DNA of 64,000 bases from Knoellia sinensis KCTC 19936 (lineage in GTDB: Bacteria > Actinomycetota > Actinomycetes > Actinomycetales > Dermatophilaceae). Below, one piece after another: positions 52,666 through 59,526 of the stretch. The DNA is taken from positions 248,001-312,000 of the forward strand of contig NZ_AVPJ01000003.1 in the NCBI RefSeq assembly GCF_000768705.1, written 5' to 3'. Both the position numbers and the translations under genes were made by a program. The stretch's first letter is position 1. Every line of letters begins with the position of its first letter. Below the pieces are notes generated by a model. It searched no databases and was not told the origin of the DNA. It was given only the letters and a program-made list of their open reading frames with translations.

Positions 52666-53606
52666 GTGCGATCAGTGGCGTGAGTGAGACGTTCGACCCG
52701 GCTGCGTGGGACGAGGTGGAGGGCTTCGACTTCACCGACATCACCTACCACCGGGCCAAGGGCCTCGGCGCCGTGCGCATCGCATTCGACCGGCCCGACG
52801 TGCTCAATGCCTTCCGGCCGCACACCGTCGACGAGCTCTACCGCGCGCTCGACCACGCGCGGCGCACCCCCGACGTCGGCGTCGTCCTCGTCACCGGCAA
52901 CGGACCTTCCCCGCGTGAGGGGTCATCCAAGGAGACGCAGGGCTGGGCGTTCTGCACCGGCGGCGACCAGCGCATCCGCGGTCGCTCGGGCTACCAGTAC
53001 GCCGACGGCCTCACCGCCGACACGGTCGATGAGCGCCGGGTCAAGGCCGAGGGCGGACGCCTCCACATCCTCGAGGTGCAGCGCCTCATCCGCACGATGC
53101 CCAAGGTCGTCATCTGCCTCGTCAACGGCTGGGCTGCCGGCGGTGGCCACTCGCTGCACGTCGTCTGCGACATGACGATGGCCTCGCGTGAGCACGCCCG
53201 CTTCAAGCAGACCGACGCGGACGTGGGCTCGTTCGACGGCGGCTACGGCAGCGCGTACCTCGCCAAGATGGTCGGCCAGAAGTTCGCCCGCGAGATCTTC
53301 TTCCTCGGGCGCACCTACTCCGCTGACGACATGCACCGCATGGGCGCAGTCAACATCGTCAGCGACCACGCCGAGCTCGAGTCCGACGCCCTCCAGGTCG
53401 CTCGCGAGATCATGGCGAAGTCGCCACAGGCGCAGCGCATGCTCAAGTTCTCGTTCAACCTGCTCGACGACGGGCTCATGGGCCAGCAGGTCTTCGCTGG
53501 TGAGGCGACGCGCCTCGCCTACATGACCGATGAGGCCGTCGAGGGTCGCGACCAGTTCCTCGAGAAGCGCGACCCCGACTGGTCCCCCTTCCCCTGGTAC
53601 TTCTGA
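52662..53606 (+). CDS. menB: 1,4-dihydroxy-2-naphthoyl-CoA synthase
   Basis: This 314-residue crotonase-fold enzyme closes the second ring of menaquinone. It has 'DITYHRAKGLGAVRIAFDRPDVLNAFRPHTVDELY', 'FCTGGDQRIRG', 'NGWAAGGGHSLHVVCDMTMAS' (oxyanion), 'TDADVGSFDGGYGSAYLAK' with the catalytic Asp and the C-terminal 'EKRDPDWSPFPWYF', all typical of MenB. Start GTG at 52662; a GTG at 52680 is the alternative. Confidence 0.95.
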   Translation: MSAISGVSETFDPAAWDEVEGFDFTDITYHRAKGLGAVRIAFDRPDVLNAFRPHTVDELYRALDHARRTPDVGVVLVTGNGPSPREGSSKETQGWAFCTGGDQRIRGRSGYQYADGLTADTVDERRVKAEGGRLHILEVQRLIRTMPKVVICLVNGWAAGGGHSLHVVCDMTMASREHARFKQTDADVGSFDGGYGSAYLAKMVGQKFAREIFFLGRTYSADDMHRMGAVNIVSDHAELESDALQVAREIMAKSPQAQRMLKFSFNLLDDGLMGQQVFAGEATRLAYMTDEAVEGRDQFLEKRDPDWSPFPWYF

Positions 53607-53619
53607 CGGAGAATCTCGT

Positions 53620-53963
53620 ATGCCGTCCGCTCACCTTCCCGAGACCGACCTCCGCCGGGTGGAGCAGTTCTGCCGAGCGATGTGGCCCGAGAAGTTCGTC
53701 GATCAAGTGCAGGCGGAGTACCACGTCCGCGGTCGCACGGTCACGCTGTGTGAGCGGCGAGCCCGTGAGACGGGACTGGCGACTGGGTCCAGGAGACGTT
53801 CGCCCAGTTGCGTTTCCGCCCGGACGCGGGCGACTGGACCCTCCATTGGTCCGACCGCAATTCACGCTGGCACGAGTACCACGAGGGCAACATTTTCATC
53901 GGCACCACGGCCCAACTCCTCGCCGAGATCGACGAGGACCCCACCAGCATCTTCATAGGCTGA
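53620..53963 (+). pseudogene. DUF3024-like gene broken by a one-base frameshift
   Basis: The frame opens at ATG 53620 (GGAG eight bases upstream) with 'ETDLRRVEQFCRAMWPEKF', then loses homology after 'TLCERRARE'. The downstream half continues in the next frame as 'GDWVQETFAQLRFRPDAGDW', 'TLHWSDRNSRWHEYHEG' and 'LLAEIDEDPTSIFIG', which is the DUF3024 C-terminal pattern. Adding one base near 53770 (for example GAGACG to GAGGACG) restores a 114-residue protein. It may be a real pseudogene or a sequencing error. Confidence 0.75.
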
Positions 53964-53969
53964 GAGAAC

Positions 53970-54611
53970 TCAGCCTTCATCGCCCTCGACCACGTCGAGA
54001 AGCAACTTGTCCGCGATGTCCACCTGGAACCAGTGGCGCGGGTTACGTACGCACTGGGCGGCAGACTCGCGCTCATCCACGACCCTCCTGCCGTTCTCGC
54101 CGGTGTGCCACGCAGTCGCCATATTGAAGAACTTCAAGCGACCTCCGCACCGCACGCAGGTTCCCTTGAGGCGCAGGAGCGCCAACTGCCCGTGACCCCG
54201 TCGGTTCGTGACACCGGCAAGCACTGGGAGAAACGGCACCTTCGAAAAGTGCATCAGCCGATGCTTGGCAAGCCGCCTGAGCGACCACAGGACGGTGCTG
54301 AGCATGAGAAGAAGGGCGAGCAGGGCCAACGCACCGAACGCTTGGAGGACTACGGTGGCGCTGACCGCATCGCCCAGACCGTCCGGTCTGGCTCGCCAGA
54401 GACGGCGGACGCCCTCGGCGCCGACAAGCAGGCTCCCGATGCTCATGAGACTCGCAACCACCGAGAGCAACTGGTCCGTCGCGGGGAGGAGTCGCGCCTT
54501 GCGGACGGTGTAGGTCTGCGCCTCCTCGGCCGGTCCCCCGATCGTCGTCGGCCCGTTGAAGATTCCGCCGATGAAGCCGTCGACCTGGATCGTCTGATTG
54601 ATGTCACGCAT
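53970..54611 (-). CDS. membrane protein with C-terminal zinc-ribbon-like part
   Basis: The product is about 213 residues. The first 20 residues are 'MRDINQTIQVDGFIGGIFNG'; two spans follow at ~45-68 and ~85-108. After a basic segment comes 'LKGTCVRCGGRLKFF' and a later 'CVRNPRHWF', which could bind zinc. I do not know the family; glycine-rich 'GPTTIGG' near residue 20 suggests a beta-type oligomerisation start. The frame is open to 54821, but the ATG at 54611 has a GGGG-rich site and gives a sensible N-terminus. It converges on the broken DUF3024 gene. Confidence 0.6.
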   Translation of the reverse strand: MRDINQTIQVDGFIGGIFNGPTTIGGPAEEAQTYTVRKARLLPATDQLLSVVASLMSIGSLLVGAEGVRRLWRARPDGLGDAVSATVVLQAFGALALLALLLMLSTVLWSLRRLAKHRLMHFSKVPFLPVLAGVTNRRGHGQLALLRLKGTCVRCGGRLKFFNMATAWHTGENGRRVVDERESAAQCVRNPRHWFQVDIADKLLLDVVEGDEG

Positions 54612-54686
54612 TGCCCCTGCTCCCCTGCTCTCGTTCGAGTGATGCCATACAGGTTGCCTGAGGGCACTGACAGTCCGGCGAGTCCC

Positions 54687-54695
54687 TGTGGACAA
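54687..54695. promoter_or_regulatory. DnaA-box-like 9-mer upstream of radC
   Basis: TGTGGACAA lies 39 bases before the radC start and shares the 13-mer CCTGTGGACAACG with the site at 45090. Confidence 0.4.
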
Positions 54696-54722
54696 CGGAA
54701 CATGCCGAAGCCTCTCAACGCC

Positions 54723-54728
54723 TAGCGT
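54723..54728 (+). promoter_or_regulatory. -10 element of leaderless radC
   Basis: TAGCGT, six bases before the GTG at 54735; no ribosome-binding site. Confidence 0.5.
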
Positions 54729-54734
54729 CGACCC

Positions 54735-55382
54735 GTGAGCACATCCCAAGATCAACCCCGGGAACGGCTGATGTCTCTGGGTGCGGTGGCGCTCTCGGAT
54801 GCCGAGCTTGTGGCGATTCACCTCGGGACGGGTAGGCAGGGCGAGAGTGTGTTGGGGCTGGCGCGCACGCTCCTCGTGGAATGGGGCGGCGTGGGAGGTC
54901 TCGCGCGCGCGGACGTCGACGAACTCGCCCGAACGCCCGGCGTCGGCCCGGCGAAAGCCTGTCGGCTCGTCGCAGCATTCGCCTTGGCCGGACGGGTCAC
55001 GCCGCCCGAGGGAGTCGTAGTGCGCACGTCGGCCGACATTGCTGACCTAGCCATCCCGCGGATCGGTCTCGCCCGGACCGAGCAGGTCCTGGCAATTCTG
55101 CTCGATGGTTCTCATCGCGTATGCCGCGTGCTCACGGTCGCGGCCGGGGGTGCTACGTCCAGCGTGGTTCCGGTCCGTGAGGTGTTGTCACTGGCACTCC
55201 GTCACGATTCGGTGGCGATCGCCCTTGCTCACAACCACCCGAGCGGCTCGGTCAGCCCGAGCCTTGAGGATGTGGCCGTGACCGATCGCCTGAGACGGGC
55301 AGCGGGTGAGGTGGGAGTCCGGTTCCTCGACCATGTCGTGGTTGCCGGCGACCAATGGCGCAGCATCACCGCAGCGAGCTGA
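54735..55382 (+). CDS. radC: RadC/JAB-domain protein
   Basis: This 215-residue protein has an N-terminal UPF0758 helix-hairpin region ('RERLMSLGAVALSDAELVAIHLGTG', 'LARTPGVGPAKACRLVAA') and a JAMM metal site: H166, H168 and D179 in 'AHNHPSGSVSPSLEDV'. RadC was named for DNA repair, but its function is unsettled; JAB proteins of this type often accompany mobile or defence regions. Its end overlaps the convergent hsdS end by 17 bases. Confidence 0.88.
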   Translation: MSTSQDQPRERLMSLGAVALSDAELVAIHLGTGRQGESVLGLARTLLVEWGGVGGLARADVDELARTPGVGPAKACRLVAAFALAGRVTPPEGVVVRTSADIADLAIPRIGLARTEQVLAILLDGSHRVCRVLTVAAGGATSSVVPVREVLSLALRHDSVAIALAHNHPSGSVSPSLEDVAVTDRLRRAAGEVGVRFLDHVVVAGDQWRSITAAS

Positions 55383-56511
55383 ACACCTCGTTCCGCGCCG
55401 CCGGGAGTAATGCAGACCCGAGAACGTCACGTCGGCTTCGAATCGACGTCAAGGAAGAGTGCACGCGGGCGACCCTCGCGACCTGCTCCTGGACTTCGGG
55501 GGTGGGCACCGGGATCTGAATCCGCGAGAAGGTTGCCAGGCTCAGTGTTCGATTTCGATCAGCCGACCCTGGGGATGCTTCCTGGAGTTGATGCAGGCCC
55601 TCTCCGCTGACCAGGAAGAGCCTCACCCACTCGAGTAGAACGTCCGTCCCCAGCAGGCGGTACTGGAGGAACCGGTTGCTGGCGATTCTCGAACTGTCCT
55701 CGGCCTTCGTGGTCGTGACGGCGCCTTCCCATGCCTTGATGTTGCTCACCAGGAGGCGATCCGGAACAAGGTGGAAGTACCGGAGCTTCGAGAGACCCTC
55801 TCGGGTCGTCGCTGGGTACCGAATCATGCCGCGCCCGAACCCCCGCACGCCCACGGGCAAGTAACTGGCTCCGTCCTCATGATCAAACCAAGGACGATCG
55901 ATTTCCAGTAGGTCAGCGGCGGCCCGTCGCGGTGCCTTGGCCGCGCTCGCAACTGCTCCCTCGACGAGGTCTGCGACTCGGCGTGCTGACTTGGCGTCAA
56001 CCTCACTTCGCGCACGACTCGCCGACTCCACACGTTCGAGGTGGGTGGCGATGCGACACTGCTCCACGATCGGCGGCAGCGGCACCTCGATCGCCTCGAA
56101 ATTCTTGATGGACAACGTTCGGTTCCGATCGGCCGAGCCTGGGGAAGCGGCGCCCAACCTCGCGATGCCCTCTTCCGACAGGAGCCAAGATGCGACAAAG
56201 CGCAGGTCAACATTGTGGTCTCGGGTCGCATAGGTAAGGAAGCGATTGGAGGCGATCCTGCCGGACTCATCGTTGGGCGTGACCGCCACCGCTCCTTCCC
56301 ATCCCTTGATATTGCTGACCACAAGTCGATCGCGCTCAAGCTCGAAGAAGCGCAGTTTGCCCAGATCTGCACCCAACACAGGGTCGTACTGAAACAGGCC
56401 CCGGCCGAAGCCCCTGACGCCGATTGGTGTGTACGTGGCGGCGAGGTCAACCTCAACGGGTTGGCGCTGAAGTTCGAGGATCTCCCCTATACGCGCCTTG
56501 CGAACCTTCAC
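55366..56511 (-). CDS. hsdS: type I restriction-modification specificity subunit
   Basis: This 381-residue protein has two target-recognition domains that are close copies of each other, offset by exactly 190 residues. GVRGFGRG occurs at 31-38 and 221-228, SRIASNRFL or GRIASNRFL at 84-92 and 274-282, and ASPGSADRNRTLS at 122-134 and 312-324. Helical spacers follow each. It sets the DNA target of the HsdM/HsdR complex. Two nearly identical TRDs predict a nearly palindromic bipartite site. It is coupled to hsdM by ATGA. Confidence 0.9.
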   Translation of the reverse strand: MKVRKARIGEILELQRQPVEVDLAATYTPIGVRGFGRGLFQYDPVLGADLGKLRFFELERDRLVVSNIKGWEGAVAVTPNDESGRIASNRFLTYATRDHNVDLRFVASWLLSEEGIARLGAASPGSADRNRTLSIKNFEAIEVPLPPIVEQCRIATHLERVESASRARSEVDAKSARRVADLVEGAVASAAKAPRRAAADLLEIDRPWFDHEDGASYLPVGVRGFGRGMIRYPATTREGLSKLRYFHLVPDRLLVSNIKAWEGAVTTTKAEDSSRIASNRFLQYRLLGTDVLLEWVRLFLVSGEGLHQLQEASPGSADRNRTLSLATFSRIQIPVPTPEVQEQVARVARVHSSLTSIRSRRDVLGSALLPAARNEVFSSLR

Positions 56512-58010
56512 GCGGAGAAGTCCTTGATCTCGCGCTGGAGTTCCTCAAGCAGCGCCAGCAGCTCGTGCTCGGTGTCGACGAGCTCTGCAACCAACTCAGC
56601 CGGAGGTCGATGCGTCAGGTCGTCGGGCCGGTGCGGGTTGCGCAGATCGAGGTTGTAGCCGCTCTCGACGACGTCAGCGACAGCGACCTTCCACGCCTGA
56701 TCGGTCTCGACGCGCCCCTCACGCGAACTGCCGCCCCACCAGGCCTCGCATGGCCCGAACTCCTCGTGCGTCATCGGCTTGGTCTTGGTGTAGTTCTTCC
56801 GTCCCTCCGGGAGCGGGTGCTCGTAGAACCAGATGTGGTCGGCCTGCTTGCCCTTCTCGAAGAAGAGGACGTTGCTGGGGATCAGCGTGTACGGCGCGAA
56901 GACCCCGTTGGGCAGTCGCAGCACCGTGTGCAGGTTGAACTTCGACAGCAGGTCGGCCTTGATCCGACCCCCGATGCCCTGGTCGAAGAGCACCGAGTTG
57001 GGGACGACGATCCCGCACCTTCCGTTGCGCTTCTCGAGCCGCGCCATGACCGCTTGGAGGAAGAGCCACACGGTTTCCGCCGTGCGCATCCCGGACGGGA
57101 AGTTGTCCTGGACACCCTTCTCCTCTTCACCACCGAAGGGTGGGTTGGTGAGGATCACGTCCACCCCGTCGCGACGCATATCGGCAACGGTGCTCGTCAG
57201 CGCATTCGTCTGCACGGCCTTGGCGTCGTCGACCCCATGCAGGAGGAAGTTCATCTCGGCCAGAAGGAACGGCATCGACTTCTTCTCGACGCCGCGGATC
57301 GAACCCTTGACCTTCTCCCGCTGCTTGGCTGTGGCCGCCTGAGCCAGCATGTGTTCGAAGGCCTCGACGAGGAACCCACCAGTGCCCATCGCTGGATCCA
57401 TGACGACCTCGCCGACCTGCGGGTCGACCCGGTCAGTGATGAACCGCACTAACGGACGCGGGGTGTAGAACTCGCCAGAGTCGCCGGCGGCGTCCCGCAT
57501 CTCCTTGAGCATCGACTCGTAGAGGTGGGCCATCGTGTGCAGGTCGTCCGCGTTCGCGAAGTCGACCCTGCTCAACTGGTCGACGAGGTCCTTGAGGAGG
57601 TGGCCGCTCATCATCCGGTTCTCGACGTTCTTGAAGATCGCGGCCAAGGTGTCACGCTGGTCGCCGGCACGGCCCGACCCGCGCAGCTCCTTGAGATGCG
57701 GGAGCAACTGGTCGTTGACGAAGTCCCTGAGAGGTTCGCCAGTCAGATGATTCTGGCCTTCGGCCCATTGGGACCAGCGGTAGCGCCCCTCGATCGCGGG
57801 ACGGTACGCGCCGTCGAGCAGAGCGCGCTCTTGTTCCACTTCATCGAACGCCCTGAGAAAGAGCAGCCATGCGAGCTGGGGCAGCCGGTCGAGCTCACCG
57901 TTGAGTCCAGCGTCCTTGCGCATGATGTTGCGCGACTCCTTGATGACGCCCTGGAGGCGCGCGCGTGTCGTCGGGGGCTGAGCTGCCTTCTTCGCGCGAG
58001 GTGGGGTCAC
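56508..58010 (-). CDS. hsdM: type I restriction-modification DNA methyltransferase subunit
   Basis: This 500-residue N6-adenine methyltransferase has an N-terminal HsdM helical domain ('LNGELDRLPQLAWLLFLRAFDEVE'), 'DSGEFYTPRPLVRFI', the SAM motif 'DPAMGTGGFL' from residue ~205 and the catalytic NPPF at ~288-291. The end is a coiled-coil segment ('ELVDTEHELLALLEELQREI') that docks HsdS. It overlaps abiEii upstream and hsdS downstream by four bases each. Confidence 0.95.
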   Translation of the reverse strand: MTPPRAKKAAQPPTTRARLQGVIKESRNIMRKDAGLNGELDRLPQLAWLLFLRAFDEVEQERALLDGAYRPAIEGRYRWSQWAEGQNHLTGEPLRDFVNDQLLPHLKELRGSGRAGDQRDTLAAIFKNVENRMMSGHLLKDLVDQLSRVDFANADDLHTMAHLYESMLKEMRDAAGDSGEFYTPRPLVRFITDRVDPQVGEVVMDPAMGTGGFLVEAFEHMLAQAATAKQREKVKGSIRGVEKKSMPFLLAEMNFLLHGVDDAKAVQTNALTSTVADMRRDGVDVILTNPPFGGEEEKGVQDNFPSGMRTAETVWLFLQAVMARLEKRNGRCGIVVPNSVLFDQGIGGRIKADLLSKFNLHTVLRLPNGVFAPYTLIPSNVLFFEKGKQADHIWFYEHPLPEGRKNYTKTKPMTHEEFGPCEAWWGGSSREGRVETDQAWKVAVADVVESGYNLDLRNPHRPDDLTHRPPAELVAELVDTEHELLALLEELQREIKDFSA

Positions 58011-58870
58011 GAGGTGGTCCGTTCTGTCAGCGCTGCAGCGTGAACCGCCGCGACGAGGTCGTATGCCGCATCGGTCGCGCCGGCGGTGAGGTCAAGATCT
58101 GCCGCAAAGGCGGCATACGGCTGTGTCCAGTCACCAGGGGGCAAGGGCAGCGGCGATCCGGGAGGGGAACCGTCGCGTTCCTGTGACACGATCCTGATTC
58201 GCTCGCCGAGCCGCGATCCGTCGGTCAGCAGCCCCGCCTCGATGAGCAGGACGAGGTCCACGAGATCCTTGACCCGGGAGGACGGCCGGTCGTGGGCATA
58301 GATGCGTGAGTACGCGTGGAACTTCTCGGCCGCATGCTGGTAGACGTCCACCGCCTCGACGGTGACTGGTTCAAGCCCCGGAATCGCCACCGGTGCGGGA
58401 ATGACCATGCGCTCGGTCGCCCCGCGCACCTCGTCGAGCTGCCCGATGAGGTCAACCTTGACACGCTCGAACTCCGCCCCCTCCAAGAACGCCAGCACGT
58501 CGACGCGCCATGCCTGAGCGGGAGCGTCCTCACCGCGCAAGAGCACCGCCTTGCCCACGCGGAACGAGAAGCCGTCCTCGATCTCTCCCTGTTCGAGGAG
58601 TTCATCAAAGTCGTCGCGCAGCGTGGCTTGGTCGCGAGTCAACGCGATTCTGCCCACGAGATCGATGTCCTTCGTGGCACGAGCGCTGGTCGCGAGGCGC
58701 ACCTCGAGGCAATACCCACCCTTGAGCACGAGACCCGCAGGCCCGAGGCGTGCGAGGAGTCGTTGGAACACCAGGGCTCGGCGGAGTCGGTTCGCATCGA
58801 CGCCGCGATCAGAGGCAGCGAGTCGGATCCGATCGCCGAAGGACCGGTGACGAGCGTTGCCCTGGGTCAC
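58007..58870 (-). CDS. abiEii: AbiEii nucleotidyltransferase toxin
   Basis: This 287-residue protein has a nucleotidyltransferase core: 'LVLKGGYCLEVRL' (residues ~47-59) and 'ATKDIDL' with D68 and D70. 'RVDVLAF' follows, then 'AAEKFHAYSRIY' and 'RVKDLVDLVLLI', the conserved AbiEii C-terminal helices. In type IV toxin-antitoxin systems AbiEii stalls growth, giving abortive phage defence. Here it is coupled on both sides: ATGA with abiEi and ATGA with hsdM. Confidence 0.9.
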   Translation of the reverse strand: MTQGNARHRSFGDRIRLAASDRGVDANRLRRALVFQRLLARLGPAGLVLKGGYCLEVRLATSARATKDIDLVGRIALTRDQATLRDDFDELLEQGEIEDGFSFRVGKAVLLRGEDAPAQAWRVDVLAFLEGAEFERVKVDLIGQLDEVRGATERMVIPAPVAIPGLEPVTVEAVDVYQHAAEKFHAYSRIYAHDRPSSRVKDLVDLVLLIEAGLLTDGSRLGERIRIVSQERDGSPPGSPLPLPPGDWTQPYAAFAADLDLTAGATDAAYDLVAAVHAAALTERTTS

Positions 58871-59463
58871 TTGGCCTCCACCCTGGCGAGGGCGCGCTCA
58901 AGCCTAAGAGCAGCCCGATCCGACGAACTCGTTGCTCGTCGGAGGAGACGACGACGTGTCGTGAGCGCACGCTCGAGCGCATCGGCAACCGCGGCGTCGA
59001 CGAGCTCCTGCGAGACATCGCCTTGCGACACATCGAGGATCGTGCGCTCGGGCGTGGTGACGCGCCACGCCCCTCGAGATTCGATGTCGGCGCTCGTCAG
59101 CTCACCGACATGAGCCACCACGGCGTCGTCCACTGCGCGAAAGCCCGATGGCACCGTCAGGTGGATTCGGGACGGATTCGCGTCCGACAGTTCGTGGACC
59201 ACCAGCGCCGAGTCATGCGACACCACCCCACGATTCCCGCTCCACAGGGTCCACCGGGCAAACGAGTCGTCCGGACTGCTCGGCCAGCCGGGCAGGCGGA
59301 AGAGCCCCCGATCCACGCGAACCCAGTTGCCGTGATCCGCGTGATACTTCTGTGCCTGGTAGCTGTAGCCGAGGTCTAGCGCCTGTGCCGCGGTGAAATA
59401 GCCCGCTTGCGTGAAGGCGATCTCGTGGAGCTGGCGACGCAGATCCTGACTCGGCCCGGGCAT
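58867..59463 (-). CDS. abiEi: AbiEi antitoxin and transcriptional autoregulator
   Basis: This 198-residue protein has an N-terminal winged helix ('LHEIAFTQAGYFTAAQALDLGYS', 'WVRVDRGLFRLPGW') and a C-terminal AbiEi_4-like antitoxin domain ('VVSHDSALVVHELSDANPSRIHLTVP', 'VTTPERTILDV'). AbiEi proteins bind repeats at their promoter and repress it. It is the first gene of the abiEi-abiEii-hsdM-hsdS unit, so it may control all four. Leaderless ATG with TAAAGT six bases upstream. Confidence 0.88.
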   Translation of the reverse strand: MPGPSQDLRRQLHEIAFTQAGYFTAAQALDLGYSYQAQKYHADHGNWVRVDRGLFRLPGWPSSPDDSFARWTLWSGNRGVVSHDSALVVHELSDANPSRIHLTVPSGFRAVDDAVVAHVGELTSADIESRGAWRVTTPERTILDVSQGDVSQELVDAAVADALERALTTRRRLLRRATSSSDRAALRLERALARVEAK

Positions 59464-59526
59464 GATCGAACTTTAGCAGGCTCTCTAACCTCAATGAAAC
59501 CTTTAGTTTTACGGGATTCAGTTCCG
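59464..59526 (-). promoter_or_regulatory. AT-rich promoter region of abiE-hsdMS with direct repeats
   Basis: The 63-base gap after hsdR is far poorer in GC than its surroundings. The -10 TAAAGT is at 59470-59475 (minus strand), with a weak -35 about 17 bases upstream. On the plus strand CTTTAG occurs at 59471 and 59501, and AACCT at 59487 and 59498; these are candidate AbiEi sites. Confidence 0.55.

Noticed and set aside
53760-53790. Programmed frameshift in the DUF3024 gene
   Set aside because: No slippery heptamer or downstream structure is visible, and family members are not known to need frameshifting; a mutation or sequencing error is simpler.
45090-54695. DnaA boxes as a replication origin
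   Set aside because: Only three, about 3-7 kb apart, with no AT-rich unwinding region and no dnaA, dnaN or rpmH genes.
55366-56511. GGCATAC heptamer as the recognition site of the local type I system
   Set aside because: Type I sites are bipartite with a spacer, and the duplicated TRDs predict a near-palindromic site; GGCATAC is neither.
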